Positions 18,186-25,589 of a stretch of DNA of 64,000 bases are shown one piece after another. This stretch comes from JAPOXR01 sp964291445 (lineage in GTDB: Bacteria > Pseudomonadota > Alphaproteobacteria > Rhodobacterales > Rhodobacteraceae), in contig OZ219862.1 of the NCBI GenBank assembly GCA_964291445.2, positions 186,001 through 250,000 of the forward strand, in the 5' to 3' direction. Made by a program: the position numbers and the translations under genes. The notes under the pieces were generated by a model. That model ran no database searches. It was given only the letters and a program-made list of their open reading frames with translations, and was not told the DNA's origin. The stretch's first letter is position 1; each line of letters begins with the position of its first letter.

Positions 18186-18651
18186 CCTGGCCGTCATCAA
18201 GTGGAAGTTCCGTCGTTGACTTGATCTCCTCCATCGACAGCAGCGCGGTGACATTGAAGATTTTGACCCGGGAGATAAGTGCCTGATAAAAATTGTCATA
18301 TGCCCGGGCATTGGCCACACGAACCTTGAGGATGTAGTCGATGTCACCGGCAAGCCGGTGCGCCTCCAGCACTTCGGGCCGGTCAAGCAGCGCCTCGAGA
18401 AATTTCTGCTGCCAGACCTTGTCATGCTCCGACGTGCGCACCAGGACGAAGAAGCAGGCCTCGAAGCCGAGTTTTTCCGGGTCGGCAATGACGGTGTGGG
18501 CCCTGATGACCCCCTCGTCCCGCATGCGGCGAATTCGGGCCCAGACCGGGGTCCGGGACAGCCCGACCCGCCGGGCGATCTCATCGAGAGACTGGGCAGC
18601 GTCCCGTTGCAGTTCACCCAGTATCTTCCTGTCCAGCCTGTCCACGGTCAT
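18160..18651 (-). CDS. Lrp/AsnC-family transcriptional regulator
   Basis: A 163-residue regulator. The N-terminal AsnC-type helix-turn-helix reads LDRKILGELQRDAAQSLDE then IARRVGLSRTPVWARIRRM. The C-terminal RAM (ligand-binding/oligomerisation) domain includes GFEACFFVLVRTSEHD and HRLAGDIDYILKVRV, with the conserved G-x-x-D-Y-x-L. Such proteins usually sense amino acids; the ligand cannot be told. The last 26 bp are shared with sdhE. The acidic C-terminal tail (PLDDGQDDQAGPVG) is a small extension. Confidence 0.92.
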   Translation of the reverse strand: MTVDRLDRKILGELQRDAAQSLDEIARRVGLSRTPVWARIRRMRDEGVIRAHTVIADPEKLGFEACFFVLVRTSEHDKVWQQKFLEALLDRPEVLEAHRLAGDIDYILKVRVANARAYDNFYQALISRVKIFNVTALLSMEEIKSTTELPLDDGQDDQAGPVG

Positions 18652-18846
18652 GGCTCTCCGACATTCCAGTCAATTGCCCCGGTTGCCGGGTTTCACTTAT
18701 CCCCCGCCGCGAACCAAAACAAGAAAAGGCTGACCAGTGGCCCGTAATCGACGTGGAAACCGGGGCCGGCCTTTCGGGCGGCCTCCTGTTCCGGAGGGAT
18801 TTTCCACGGTGGATTCCCGGCAATTACCTGTGTTACCAATCGGAAT

Positions 18847-18866
18847 GCGGCGGGTTGCCGCGTTTT
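18847..18866 (+). promoter_or_regulatory. Terminator-like hairpin in the bufA leader
   Basis: gcggc-gggtt-gccgc forms a 5-bp perfect stem directly followed by gtttt, 23 bases before the bufA start codon. It could act as an attenuator or a weak terminator. The stem is short, so the call is tentative. The bufA ribosome-binding site (aaggaag) lies just downstream of it. Confidence 0.3.
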
Positions 18867-18888
18867 CCAGAAAGAAAGGAAGATTCGC

Positions 18889-19176
18889 ATGTCGAAGAGT
18901 ACAAAGACCATTGCTGTTGCCAGCGCGGTGGCGGCGGCGTTTGCAGTAACGGCACTCCCGGTATCAGCTGCGGAAAACGAAAAATGCTACGGCGTATCAC
19001 TCGCCGGTGAAAATGACTGTGCGGCCGGTCCGGGGACAAGCTGTGCCGGAACGTCAACGGTGGACTACCAGGGCAATGCCTGGACGCTGGTTCCTGCCGG
19101 AACCTGCGCCGAGATCGAGCTTCCCGATGACAGGATGGGGTCGCTTGAGGCGCTCGATCGGGATCTTCCTTCCTGA
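18889..19176 (+). CDS. bufA: BufA-type (DUF2282) bufferin precursor peptide
   Basis: A 95-residue exported peptide: signal sequence with basic n-region and Ala-rich core (TIAVASAVAAAFAVTALPVSA), then a mature part with four cysteines at residues 33, 44, 52 and 73 (EKCYGVSLAGENDC, GTSCAGTSTVDYQGNAW, PAGTC). This is the DUF2282/BufA1 pattern. In described bufferins an MNIO enzyme (BufB) with BufC modifies cysteines and the product binds copper in the periplasm; both partner genes follow directly. The acidic tail (MGSLEALDRDLPS) extends beyond the last Cys. A good ribosome-binding site precedes the ATG. Confidence 0.9.
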   Translation: MSKSTKTIAVASAVAAAFAVTALPVSAAENEKCYGVSLAGENDCAAGPGTSCAGTSTVDYQGNAWTLVPAGTCAEIELPDDRMGSLEALDRDLPS

Positions 19177-19221
19177 TCAACGACACGAAGTCGCGCGTGG
19201 CCATGCTGGCAGGGAACACGA

Positions 19222-20094
19222 ATGCCATTTGATGCACAGCCCGCCACTGCCACCCTCCCCCCGAAACCGGGGGTTGGCTACAAGGAACGGCACTTCCGGG
19301 GGATCACGGAATCTCCCGGGGGCGTCGGCTGGCTGGAAATCCATGCCGAAAACTACATGGGGAGCGGCGGGCGTCCGATCGCCCAACTCCGGCACCTTCG
19401 CCAGGACTTTCCGTTCTCCTGCCACGGCGTCGGTCTCTCGATTGGCGGCGAAGACCCGCTCGATGAACAGCATTTGGCGCGTTTGAAGACTCTGGTTGCC
19501 TGGCTGGAACCGGCAGCGTTTTCCGAACATCTGGCCTGGTCAACCCATGATGGCCGATATTTCAACGACTTGCTGCCACTTCCCTATACCAGGGCGACCC
19601 TGGACCGGGTTTGCCGGCATGTCGACCAGGTGCAGGAGAGCGTTGGCAGAACCATGCTGCTGGAAAACCCGTCCACCTATTTCAGCTTCGAGGAAAGCGA
19701 GATGGGCGAGATCGATTTCATCTCCGAGGTCTCGTCCAGGACCGGGTGCGGATTGCTGCTGGATGTCAACAACGTCTTCGTGTCGGCCGCAAACAACCGG
19801 TTTGATCCCGTGGGTTACATCGACGAATTTCCGCTGGAGCGGGTCGGCGAGATCCATCTCGGTGGCCATGAGGACGAGGATGACCCGGAGGGCGACACGC
19901 TGCTTATCGACAATCACGCGGCGGCGGTGTCGGACCCGGTCTGGGAGCTCTATGCATACACGCTTGGCAAGGCCGGACCGCTGCCAACGCTGATCGAGTG
20001 GGACAATGATGTTCCCGACTGGCCGGTGCTTGCCGCGGAGGCCGGGCGGGCCGGCCGCCTGCTCGAGAGTTGTGCAGGGCAGGAATGTCGGTAA
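19222..20094 (+). CDS. bufB: BufB, multinuclear non-heme iron oxidative enzyme (MNIO, DUF692)
   Basis: A 290-residue TIM-barrel metalloenzyme of the DUF692 family that installs oxidative modifications on precursor cysteines. Conserved metal-ligand blocks are all visible: WLEIHAENYMG, FSCHGVGLSIGG, AFSEHLAWS, LLENPSTYF, CGLLLDVNNVFVSAAN, VGEIHLGGHE, LIDNHAAAVS and LIEWDNDVP. The gene starts 45 bp after bufA and its 3' end overlaps bufC by 10 bp, indicating one operon. Length is normal for the family and no key residue appears lost. Confidence 0.94.
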   Translation: MPFDAQPATATLPPKPGVGYKERHFRGITESPGGVGWLEIHAENYMGSGGRPIAQLRHLRQDFPFSCHGVGLSIGGEDPLDEQHLARLKTLVAWLEPAAFSEHLAWSTHDGRYFNDLLPLPYTRATLDRVCRHVDQVQESVGRTMLLENPSTYFSFEESEMGEIDFISEVSSRTGCGLLLDVNNVFVSAANNRFDPVGYIDEFPLERVGEIHLGGHEDEDDPEGDTLLIDNHAAAVSDPVWELYAYTLGKAGPLPTLIEWDNDVPDWPVLAAEAGRAGRLLESCAGQECR

Positions 20095-20882
20095 CCCAGT
20101 CCGGGTTCCTTTCGGCAGTCCTGAACCCCGATCTGCCGCCACCTGATGGATTGATCAATTATTCCCGGCAGCCGACCAGGCGGTTTGCGGTCTATCGCAA
20201 CAATGTCGTTGTCGGGCTCACCGATGCCCTCAATTCCGCCTTCCCGGTGTTGCGGAAACTGCTCGGCGACGAGTTCTTCGGCGCCATGGCCGGGCTCTAT
20301 GTCCGCCAGCATCCACCCGCCTCGCCGGTGCTGTCGCGGTTTGGCCGCGAGATGCCCGGATTCGTCGAGGGATTTGCGCCGGTTGCCCACCTTCCCTACC
20401 TGCCCGATGTTGCCCGACTGGAATTGCTGATCCGCGAATCCTACCATGAAACCGATTCCGTAGCCGTCGACAGCGCCGCCGTGCTGAAAATCCCGGCCAG
20501 CGAATTGCCAGCTTGCCGGTTCGAACTTGCCCCGTCGCTGCGAATGCTGCGCGCCTCGTATCCCGCATGCAGCATCTGGCGCTTCAATGCCCTGGACGGC
20601 CCGCGCCCGGGAGCCGACGCCGAGGACATCCTGGTCATGCGGCCCAAATTCGACCCGCGACCGGTCGTGCTGCCGGAAGGCGGACTCGAATTGATCGAAC
20701 ACCTCCTCGGGGGCACAAATCTGGGCGATGCCTGCGAAATTGCATCATCGATGACAGAACGGTTCCGGCTGGACGCGGTCATGTCGATCCTTGTATCTGG
20801 AGGGGTCATCACCGGCGTCCTGCGCCCGGACAGCGATGGCCACCGCGGCCCATACCGGACACCAACCCATCAACACAAATAA
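20085..20882 (+). CDS. bufC: BufC, DUF2063 partner of the MNIO enzyme
   Basis: A 265-residue protein of the DUF2063 (putative DNA-binding named) family, now known as the partner protein that recruits the precursor peptide to DUF692 enzymes. The family N-terminus is clear: INYSRQPTRRFAVYRNNVV, then LTDALNSAFPVLRKLLGDEFF and ARLELLIRESYH. I choose the ATG at 20085 (MSVTQSGF), which overlaps the bufB stop region by 10 bp, over the frame opening at 20070. The C-terminal domain is more variable. Confidence 0.9.
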   Translation: MSVTQSGFLSAVLNPDLPPPDGLINYSRQPTRRFAVYRNNVVVGLTDALNSAFPVLRKLLGDEFFGAMAGLYVRQHPPASPVLSRFGREMPGFVEGFAPVAHLPYLPDVARLELLIRESYHETDSVAVDSAAVLKIPASELPACRFELAPSLRMLRASYPACSIWRFNALDGPRPGADAEDILVMRPKFDPRPVVLPEGGLELIEHLLGGTNLGDACEIASSMTERFRLDAVMSILVSGGVITGVLRPDSDGHRGPYRTPTHQHK

Positions 20883-20899
20883 CGGTCAAGGCGATAATC

Positions 20900-21451
20900 A
20901 TGTTTCTAATCAAAAAGTTGGATCAAATTCTTGAAGGCTTGTACAACCGCGGCTCAGACTGGCTCATCCCGACCCTGGCCCGGGCGGTTTTTGCCCTCGT
21001 GCTGTTCAACTACTATGTCGGCTCCGCCTTCACCAAGTTCGGTGACGGCGTATTCGGATTCCTCTCTCCCGATGCCGGCGCCTATGTGCAGATCTTTCCG
21101 AAGGCGATGGAGGCGGTCGGCTATGACCACACCCAGCTGAGTCTCATTCATACCCTGATTGTCTACGCGGGAACCTACAGCGAAATCCTGCTGCCGATTC
21201 TGATCGTGGTCGGATTGCTGACCAGGCTCGCCGCCCTTGGCATGATCGGCTTCGTTTTCGTGCAGAGTTTCGTCGACATCACCGGCCATGGCGTATCCGG
21301 TCGCGACATCGGCAGCTGGTTCGATTCCGATGCCGGCTCGTTGATCATGGACCAGCGAACCTTCTGGGTGTTCCTGTTCCTGGTCCTGCTACTCAAGGGC
21401 GGCGGCCGCTACGCCCTGGACCGAAGAGTAATCGGCTGCCCCAACTCCTGA
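20900..21451 (+). CDS. DoxX-family membrane protein of the buf operon
   Basis: A 183-residue integral membrane protein with about four hydrophobic helices: ARAVFALVLFNYYVGSAFTKFG, IHTLIVYAGTYSEILLPILI, VVGLLTRLAALGMIGFVFVQ and FWVFLFLVLLLKGGGRYALD. The pattern is DoxX/DoxD-like. Such genes often close bufABC operons; a role in redox or copper handling at the membrane is inferred only. It starts 17 bp after bufC. The open frame extends upstream through bufC in another frame, which I discard. The thyX gene converges on it. Confidence 0.88.
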   Translation: MFLIKKLDQILEGLYNRGSDWLIPTLARAVFALVLFNYYVGSAFTKFGDGVFGFLSPDAGAYVQIFPKAMEAVGYDHTQLSLIHTLIVYAGTYSEILLPILIVVGLLTRLAALGMIGFVFVQSFVDITGHGVSGRDIGSWFDSDAGSLIMDQRTFWVFLFLVLLLKGGGRYALDRRVIGCPNS

Positions 21452-21473
21452 TCGGGTTCGGGTTGGTTGAAAG

Positions 21474-22394
21474 TCAGCCGCCCGAGGGGGTTTTGAGTGC
21501 GTCGGTCAATTCTCGCCATTCCCTGGGGGACATGCCGGCGGTTTCCCGGGTGACGGTCTCGCCGTTCAGCATCCGGCGAATACAGTCGAGTTGCGGTGCC
21601 GACAAATGGGCACCGCCAAGCTCGTAATCGGCAAAGGCCCGCCAGGTCATCGGGACCCAGTCGCTCACGATGTTGCCGATCTGTGTCGCATAGGCCCGGA
21701 TCTCGTACTGGGCGTGGGAATCTCCCCGCAGGGCGACAAAACGCAGCAGATTGTGCAGATCGGTCTTCCAGTACCATTGCGTGTAGATATTGGCGGGAAG
21801 GTTCATGCGGGCCAGTTCTCGTGACAGGCCGACCTGCCCGTCCTGGGACAGCATCTTCTCGTAATGGTCATAGGCGGTGGCGCTGTCGGTGCGGAGGGTA
21901 TCCAACACCCGTTCTGCCTCGTCATCGGGGAGCCGTGCGCTCCTGCCCTGGGCGTTGAGGGTTGACTGGCCGGCAAGATGCTGGCGGTCGGGAATATAGA
22001 ACTCCCGGTCGAGCACCGAATACCTGGCCGAGTATTCATTGACATTGGCGGTGCGGTGGCGAATCCACTGCCGGGCCACGAACATCGGAAGTTTCACATG
22101 GAACTTGACCTCGCACATCTCGAATGGCGTTGTATGGCGGTGCCGCATCAGGTAGCGGATCAGGCCTTCATCCTCGCGGGTCTTCCGGGTTCCGGCACCG
22201 TAAGACACCCGCGCCGCCTGCACGATAGAGGAATCGGCCCCGAAATAGTCGACCACCCGGACAAACCCGTGATCGAGCACGTCGTGGACAACATGCAGGT
22301 GCCTCTCCATGCCGTCGCTTATGACCCGCCGGGTCCGGGCGCTTTCCTGCCGTACTGATTCGACTTCCTGGCGCTGGTCCGGATTGAGTGGCAT
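21474..22394 (-). CDS. thyX: Flavin-dependent thymidylate synthase ThyX
   Basis: A 306-residue FAD- and NADPH-dependent enzyme methylating dUMP to dTMP, unrelated to ThyA. The ThyX signature RHRTANVNEYSARYS (RHRx7S) is present, as is MRHRHTTPFEMCEVKFHVK, DLHNLLRFVALR and RAYATQIG. The C-terminal tail (MSPREWRELTDALKTPSGG) is slightly longer than typical. The gene stands alone on the reverse strand, converging with the doxX gene (22 bp between stops). Confidence 0.96.
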   Translation of the reverse strand: MPLNPDQRQEVESVRQESARTRRVISDGMERHLHVVHDVLDHGFVRVVDYFGADSSIVQAARVSYGAGTRKTREDEGLIRYLMRHRHTTPFEMCEVKFHVKLPMFVARQWIRHRTANVNEYSARYSVLDREFYIPDRQHLAGQSTLNAQGRSARLPDDEAERVLDTLRTDSATAYDHYEKMLSQDGQVGLSRELARMNLPANIYTQWYWKTDLHNLLRFVALRGDSHAQYEIRAYATQIGNIVSDWVPMTWRAFADYELGGAHLSAPQLDCIRRMLNGETVTRETAGMSPREWRELTDALKTPSGG

Positions 22395-22654
22395 GGCTGG
22401 CGTGTCCCGTATGCATTCCCCTGCGCGACCGGATGGGCCGGTCGGCGCATTCCTATAGAAACCAGGACCACGGCGATGACAAGCGACTTGCGAGGCGTGG
22501 TCGGCATCGACAGCGGGCGGCCAGTGATAGCATTTCAGTCAATTGATAAGTGGAAGGTTTTTGCCAAACTGTTCTTCTGCCCTTACAGTGGGGGCGTTTG
22601 ATTTCCCGGTGCGGGCCATGATGGCTGGCCTGGCGCATGATCTGGAGGTTTGCG

Positions 22655-23083
22655 ATGGGCGTGAAATATCTGCACACGATGGTTCGGGTGCTTGACCTTG
22701 ATCGGTCAATCGAATTCTACAAGTTGCTCGGTCTGGTTGAGACCCGCCGCAACGAAAACCAGGCTGGACGGTTCACTTTGGTCTTCCTGGCTCCGCCAGA
22801 CCAACCGGAATGTCCGGTTGAGTTAACCTATAACTGGGATGGCGATGACGGCCTGCCTTCGGACAGCAGGCATTTCGGTCACCTGGCCTACGAGGTCGAT
22901 GACATCTACGAGACCTGCCAACTCCTCATGGAAAAGGGCATCGTCATCAATCGTCCGCCGCGTGACGGGCATATGGCGTTCGTGCGATCGCCCGACAACA
23001 TCTCCATCGAATTGCTGCAGCGGGGTGAATCGCTGCCGGCCAGCGAGCCATGGGCAAGCATGGAAAATACCGGCCATTGGTGA
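22655..23083 (+). CDS. gloA: Glyoxalase I-like (VOC superfamily) lyase
   Basis: A 142-residue vicinal-oxygen-chelate protein resembling lactoylglutathione lyase, which isomerises the methylglyoxal-glutathione adduct. Metal ligands fit the family: His in VKYLHTMVRV, Glu in CPVELTYNWD, His in RHFGHLAYEVDD and Glu in NISIELLQRGE. Two beta-alpha-beta-beta-beta modules fill the length. The ATG at 22655 (MGVKYLHTM) is preferred over an open-frame extension six codons longer. No operon partner. Confidence 0.9.
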   Translation: MGVKYLHTMVRVLDLDRSIEFYKLLGLVETRRNENQAGRFTLVFLAPPDQPECPVELTYNWDGDDGLPSDSRHFGHLAYEVDDIYETCQLLMEKGIVINRPPRDGHMAFVRSPDNISIELLQRGESLPASEPWASMENTGHW

Positions 23084-23123
23084 TGCCGGGCGAATCGACG
23101 CCGGCGCGGGTCTTGCGTAGCAA

Positions 23124-23195
23124 CCTGCAATCATCGTGACTGTCAGCCCGAATTGATTGGGTCCATCGCCGGGCCCGAACCCGGATTGTCTGCGA
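23124..23195 (+). repeat. Left arm of a 72-nt imperfect inverted repeat around the TA locus
   Basis: This segment is the reverse complement, at about 61 of 72 positions by my count, of 24401-24472. Both share gtcacgatgat and acaatccggg cores. The arms enclose a hypothetical gene and the fitAB-like pair. They could be ends of a decayed mobile unit or two copies of a dispersed repeat. Confidence 0.75.
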
Positions 23196-23246
23196 GCGGA
23201 ACCGTGTCGGACGATCCACGCTCCGCGCAGCGCCGTCAACGCCACG

Positions 23247-23546
23247 CTATATCGGCAATCCCGCCTTGCGCATCATGGTGGCGAGCTCGTCGGTTCGTTC
23301 GGTGCCCGGCCTGCCCTTCAGGAAACGGCGAATCTCGGGGAGGCGGGCGTAGGTGGGATCGGCCAGCGCTCTGGGGCCGTAGCCGATCCTGGCCAAACGG
23401 GCGTCAAGATCGTCATGGCCCGCCAAGATGACCTCCTCCACAATCGCGCGCGTGACCTTGTCCGCCCCCAGCCTCTTTGTCCGTCCGCCCCCAACTTCCT
23501 TCTCATCCTGGTCGACGCTGAAATCTCGCCGTGATTGTCGCCCCAT
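23247..23546 (-). CDS. Hypothetical helical protein downstream of the TA pair
   Basis: A 99-residue charged protein that I do not recognise. It has no signal or membrane segment; the C-terminal half looks structured (DDLDARLARIGYGPRAL, RLPEIRRFLKGRPGTER, ELATMMRKAGLPI) while the first 25 residues are basic and probably disordered. It lies on the same strand 55 bp beyond the toxin gene, within the inverted repeats. The start is uncertain. It could be a third component or an unrelated passenger. Confidence 0.5.
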   Translation of the reverse strand: MGRQSRRDFSVDQDEKEVGGGRTKRLGADKVTRAIVEEVILAGHDDLDARLARIGYGPRALADPTYARLPEIRRFLKGRPGTERTDELATMMRKAGLPI

Positions 23547-23601
23547 GAGTTGCTTTGGCGAAGCTGTTTCCGGACGGTTCGGGTTTCTTCAGGCAAACCG
23601 C

Positions 23602-24030
23602 TTATCCGGCTGTCCACGGATCCATGATGTCGATACCGGTGTCCATGAAGCCCCGTACGTTGCGCGTCGTCACTGTCATGCCCTGCGAGCGTGCAATGGC
23701 CGCGATCTGACAGTCCGCCTGCGCGGATGGGTGTCCGACTGTGCGCCGGGCGGCCACGATCTCGGCATACGCGCGTGCCGCATCACTGTCGAACGGAAGA
23801 ACCCGGCCGACGAACAGGCTGCCAAGCATTCGCTCGACAGCATCCGCCAGCCCCCGGCGACGCACACCTTCCGGCAGAATGGCGATGCCGGCTCGAATCT
23901 CCGCTTCCGTGACCGCCGTGACGAACAGATCCTGCGTCGACTGCCTGTCCATCCAGGACAGAACATTCGATGCCGGCGTGGCGCGCATCAGTTCGGACAC
24001 AACATTCGTGTCAAGCAGGAACATGGCCAT
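23602..24030 (-). CDS. PIN-domain toxin, FitB/VapC-like
   Basis: A 142-residue PIN-domain ribonuclease. The opening FLLDTNVVSELMR carries the first catalytic Asp, AVTEAEIRAGIAIL the Glu region, and SAQADCQIAAIARSQGMTV the further acidic site; TRNVRGFMDTGIDIMDPW is the usual FitB-like ending. Toxins of this class cleave RNA and are neutralised by the antitoxin encoded directly upstream. The start at 24030 (MAMFLLD) lies one base after the antitoxin stop; 24024 is an alternative. All acidic residues are present, so it is probably functional. Confidence 0.9.
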   Translation of the reverse strand: MAMFLLDTNVVSELMRATPASNVLSWMDRQSTQDLFVTAVTEAEIRAGIAILPEGVRRRGLADAVERMLGSLFVGRVLPFDSDAARAYAEIVAARRTVGHPSAQADCQIAAIARSQGMTVTTRNVRGFMDTGIDIMDPWTAG

Positions 24031-24031
24031 C

Positions 24032-24277
24032 TCAACCGAAGCGCAGTGGCTCGCGCATCGACTGGCGCGGCGGCAGGTCCAGCTCGACACCGCCGAAAGG
24101 CCGGAACAATTCGTGGATCGCCGTCCCCAGGCCCCTGGCAGGCACGGCCCTCCGCCCGACCGCCTCGCCGAGGATCAGCCGTACTTCCTCTTCCATGGAT
24201 CGGCCATTGCCTGCGGCGCGCTTGCGCAGGCCGGTCTTCACGCCGTCGTCGAGATTGCGGATCGTTATGCTCGCCAT
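24032..24277 (-). CDS. FitA-like ribbon-helix-helix antitoxin
   Basis: An 81-residue antitoxin. The N-terminal ribbon-helix-helix DNA-binding domain is textbook FitA: MASITIRNLDDGVKTGLRKR then AAGNGRSMEEEVRLILGEAV. The C-terminal tail (ELFRPFGGVELDLPPRQ) would wrap the PIN toxin. The ATG at 24277 is favoured because family members begin MASITIRN; the frame opens earlier. It typically autoregulates with its toxin. Stop and toxin start are separated by a single base. Confidence 0.9.
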   Translation of the reverse strand: MASITIRNLDDGVKTGLRKRAAGNGRSMEEEVRLILGEAVGRRAVPARGLGTAIHELFRPFGGVELDLPPRQSMREPLRFG

Positions 24278-25004
24278 CACCATGTCCTCCGGCATAGTCT
24301 GGCCGGAACCTATGCGGTGCTTGCGATGCAATCAAGCGATGATCAGGATCTTGGGCTCTTCACCATGCCCACAAGACCGCGGCTTGCCTGACCGTCCTGT
24401 TCGCACACAATCCGGGCTCCGACCCGCCGATGGACGCAATCAGTTCGGACCGAAAGTCACGATGATCGCAGGTCGACGCGATCATGACTGCGGGTTGCAG
24501 CAGTTGTGGGCCGGCCTGGAGGATGGGGCACTTGCAGAATTGCCGCAGTTTCGGGCCAAATCGTGGTCGATTGCAGAGACGGGTTGACACCTGGCGCAGG
24601 ATACTCAAATTGGACGTGTTCCTGATGGAACTATGGCGATAAAGGCGCGCGTAATAAACGAACCGGACCCGGGGGCGGTACCCGGCGGCTCCACCAGACC
24701 CGATTGCAACGATTTGGGGCCGAAACAGGATCGACGGACGTGTAAAGGTGTCAGCTTTCGCTCGGTGGGGTACCGCCGTTATCGGTCCGAAAGGCACAAT
24801 TGCCAATGACAATCGTGCTCCGGTAGCCATTGCTGCGTGACGCAGTACCGGCAAGCCGGAATTGACTCTGGCGTCCTAGCAAACGTCAGCGGGGTCGGCA
24901 GGCACCCGGCAACAGAAGCCTGCCAATTGCAATCACATCTCCTGCTTCGTATTGTGCTGGCCGGGGCGCCTGCCGACCGGCGGATAATGTTGAGGGACTC
25001 CTGA
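24278..25004. other. 727-bp stretch without a gene; holds the right inverted-repeat arm
   Basis: No supported coding sequence. It contains the promoter side of the fitAB pair, the right arm of the 72-nt inverted repeat at 24401-24472, and further left-right similarity: gtttcgggccaaatcgt near 24549 resembles the reverse complement of acgatttggggccgaaac near 24709. The start region of sspB (gaggga ahead of ATG) closes it. It looks like eroded repetitive DNA. Confidence 0.45.
24401..24472 (-). repeat. Right arm of the 72-nt imperfect inverted repeat
   Basis: Reverse-complement partner of 23124-23195 (about 85 percent identical by eye), on the promoter side of the fitAB-like antitoxin gene, about 120 bp upstream of its start codon. 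Confidence 0.75.
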
Positions 25005-25502
25005 ATGGAATCAATCAATTACGGGGCATTGATGATCAGGTCGATGCAGCAGCTGGTCATCGCCCTGCTGACCCGGGTACAGGAGCACGGCCTCCCGGGA
25101 GAACATTACTTCGTCATCGAATACACGACGGACTTTCCGCAAGTGGAAATGCCGGAGCATCTGCGGCAACAGTATCCCGAGACCATGTCAATCGTCCTGC
25201 AGCACTGGTTCGAGGATCTCAAGGTCACGCCAACCGGCTTCTCGGTGATCCTGAATTTTGGCAATCGCCCGGAGCGGCTGGCGGTGCCGATTGACGCCGT
25301 CAGGTCGTTTTCCGACCCGTCGGCCAAGTTCAACCTGAACTTTCCCGATTTCAGGGAATTGCAGGACGGGGGCAAGGGTGGCAAGGCGGCCGGCGAGGAT
25401 AAGGGCGGCAAGGATGAAGCGAAACCGGAGGCTGGCAAGGATGATGGCGGCACTGCCGATGTCGTGAGCCTTGACCAGTTCAGGAATCGGCATGATGGAT
25501 GA
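25005..25502 (+). CDS. sspB: SspB-type ClpXP adaptor (alpha-proteobacterial)
   Basis: A 165-residue adaptor that binds ssrA-tagged proteins and hands them to ClpXP. The substrate-binding fold is visible in HYFVIEYTTDFPQVEMPEHL, IVLQHWFEDLKVT, FSVILNFGNRPERLAVP and AVRSFSDPSAKFNLNF. A Gly/Lys-rich flexible linker (residues ~117-150) ends in ADVVSLDQFRNRHDG, the short ClpX-tethering tail. A gaggga site precedes the ATG. This form of SspB is characteristic of Alphaproteobacteria. Confidence 0.92.
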   Translation: MESINYGALMIRSMQQLVIALLTRVQEHGLPGEHYFVIEYTTDFPQVEMPEHLRQQYPETMSIVLQHWFEDLKVTPTGFSVILNFGNRPERLAVPIDAVRSFSDPSAKFNLNFPDFRELQDGGKGGKAAGEDKGGKDEAKPEAGKDDGGTADVVSLDQFRNRHDG

Positions 25503-25589
25503 ATTCCCGCCCCGGTTGGGAAGGCCGTGCTGCAGGAATGGTTCAGGTCGCCGGGCGGCGGCGCCCCTCATCGGCCTGGAGAGATGCAG

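Noticed and set aside
23124..24472. Insertion sequence ends around fitAB
   Set aside because: The arms are too long and imperfect for simple terminal repeats of a known IS and no transposase lies between; kept only as an inverted repeat.
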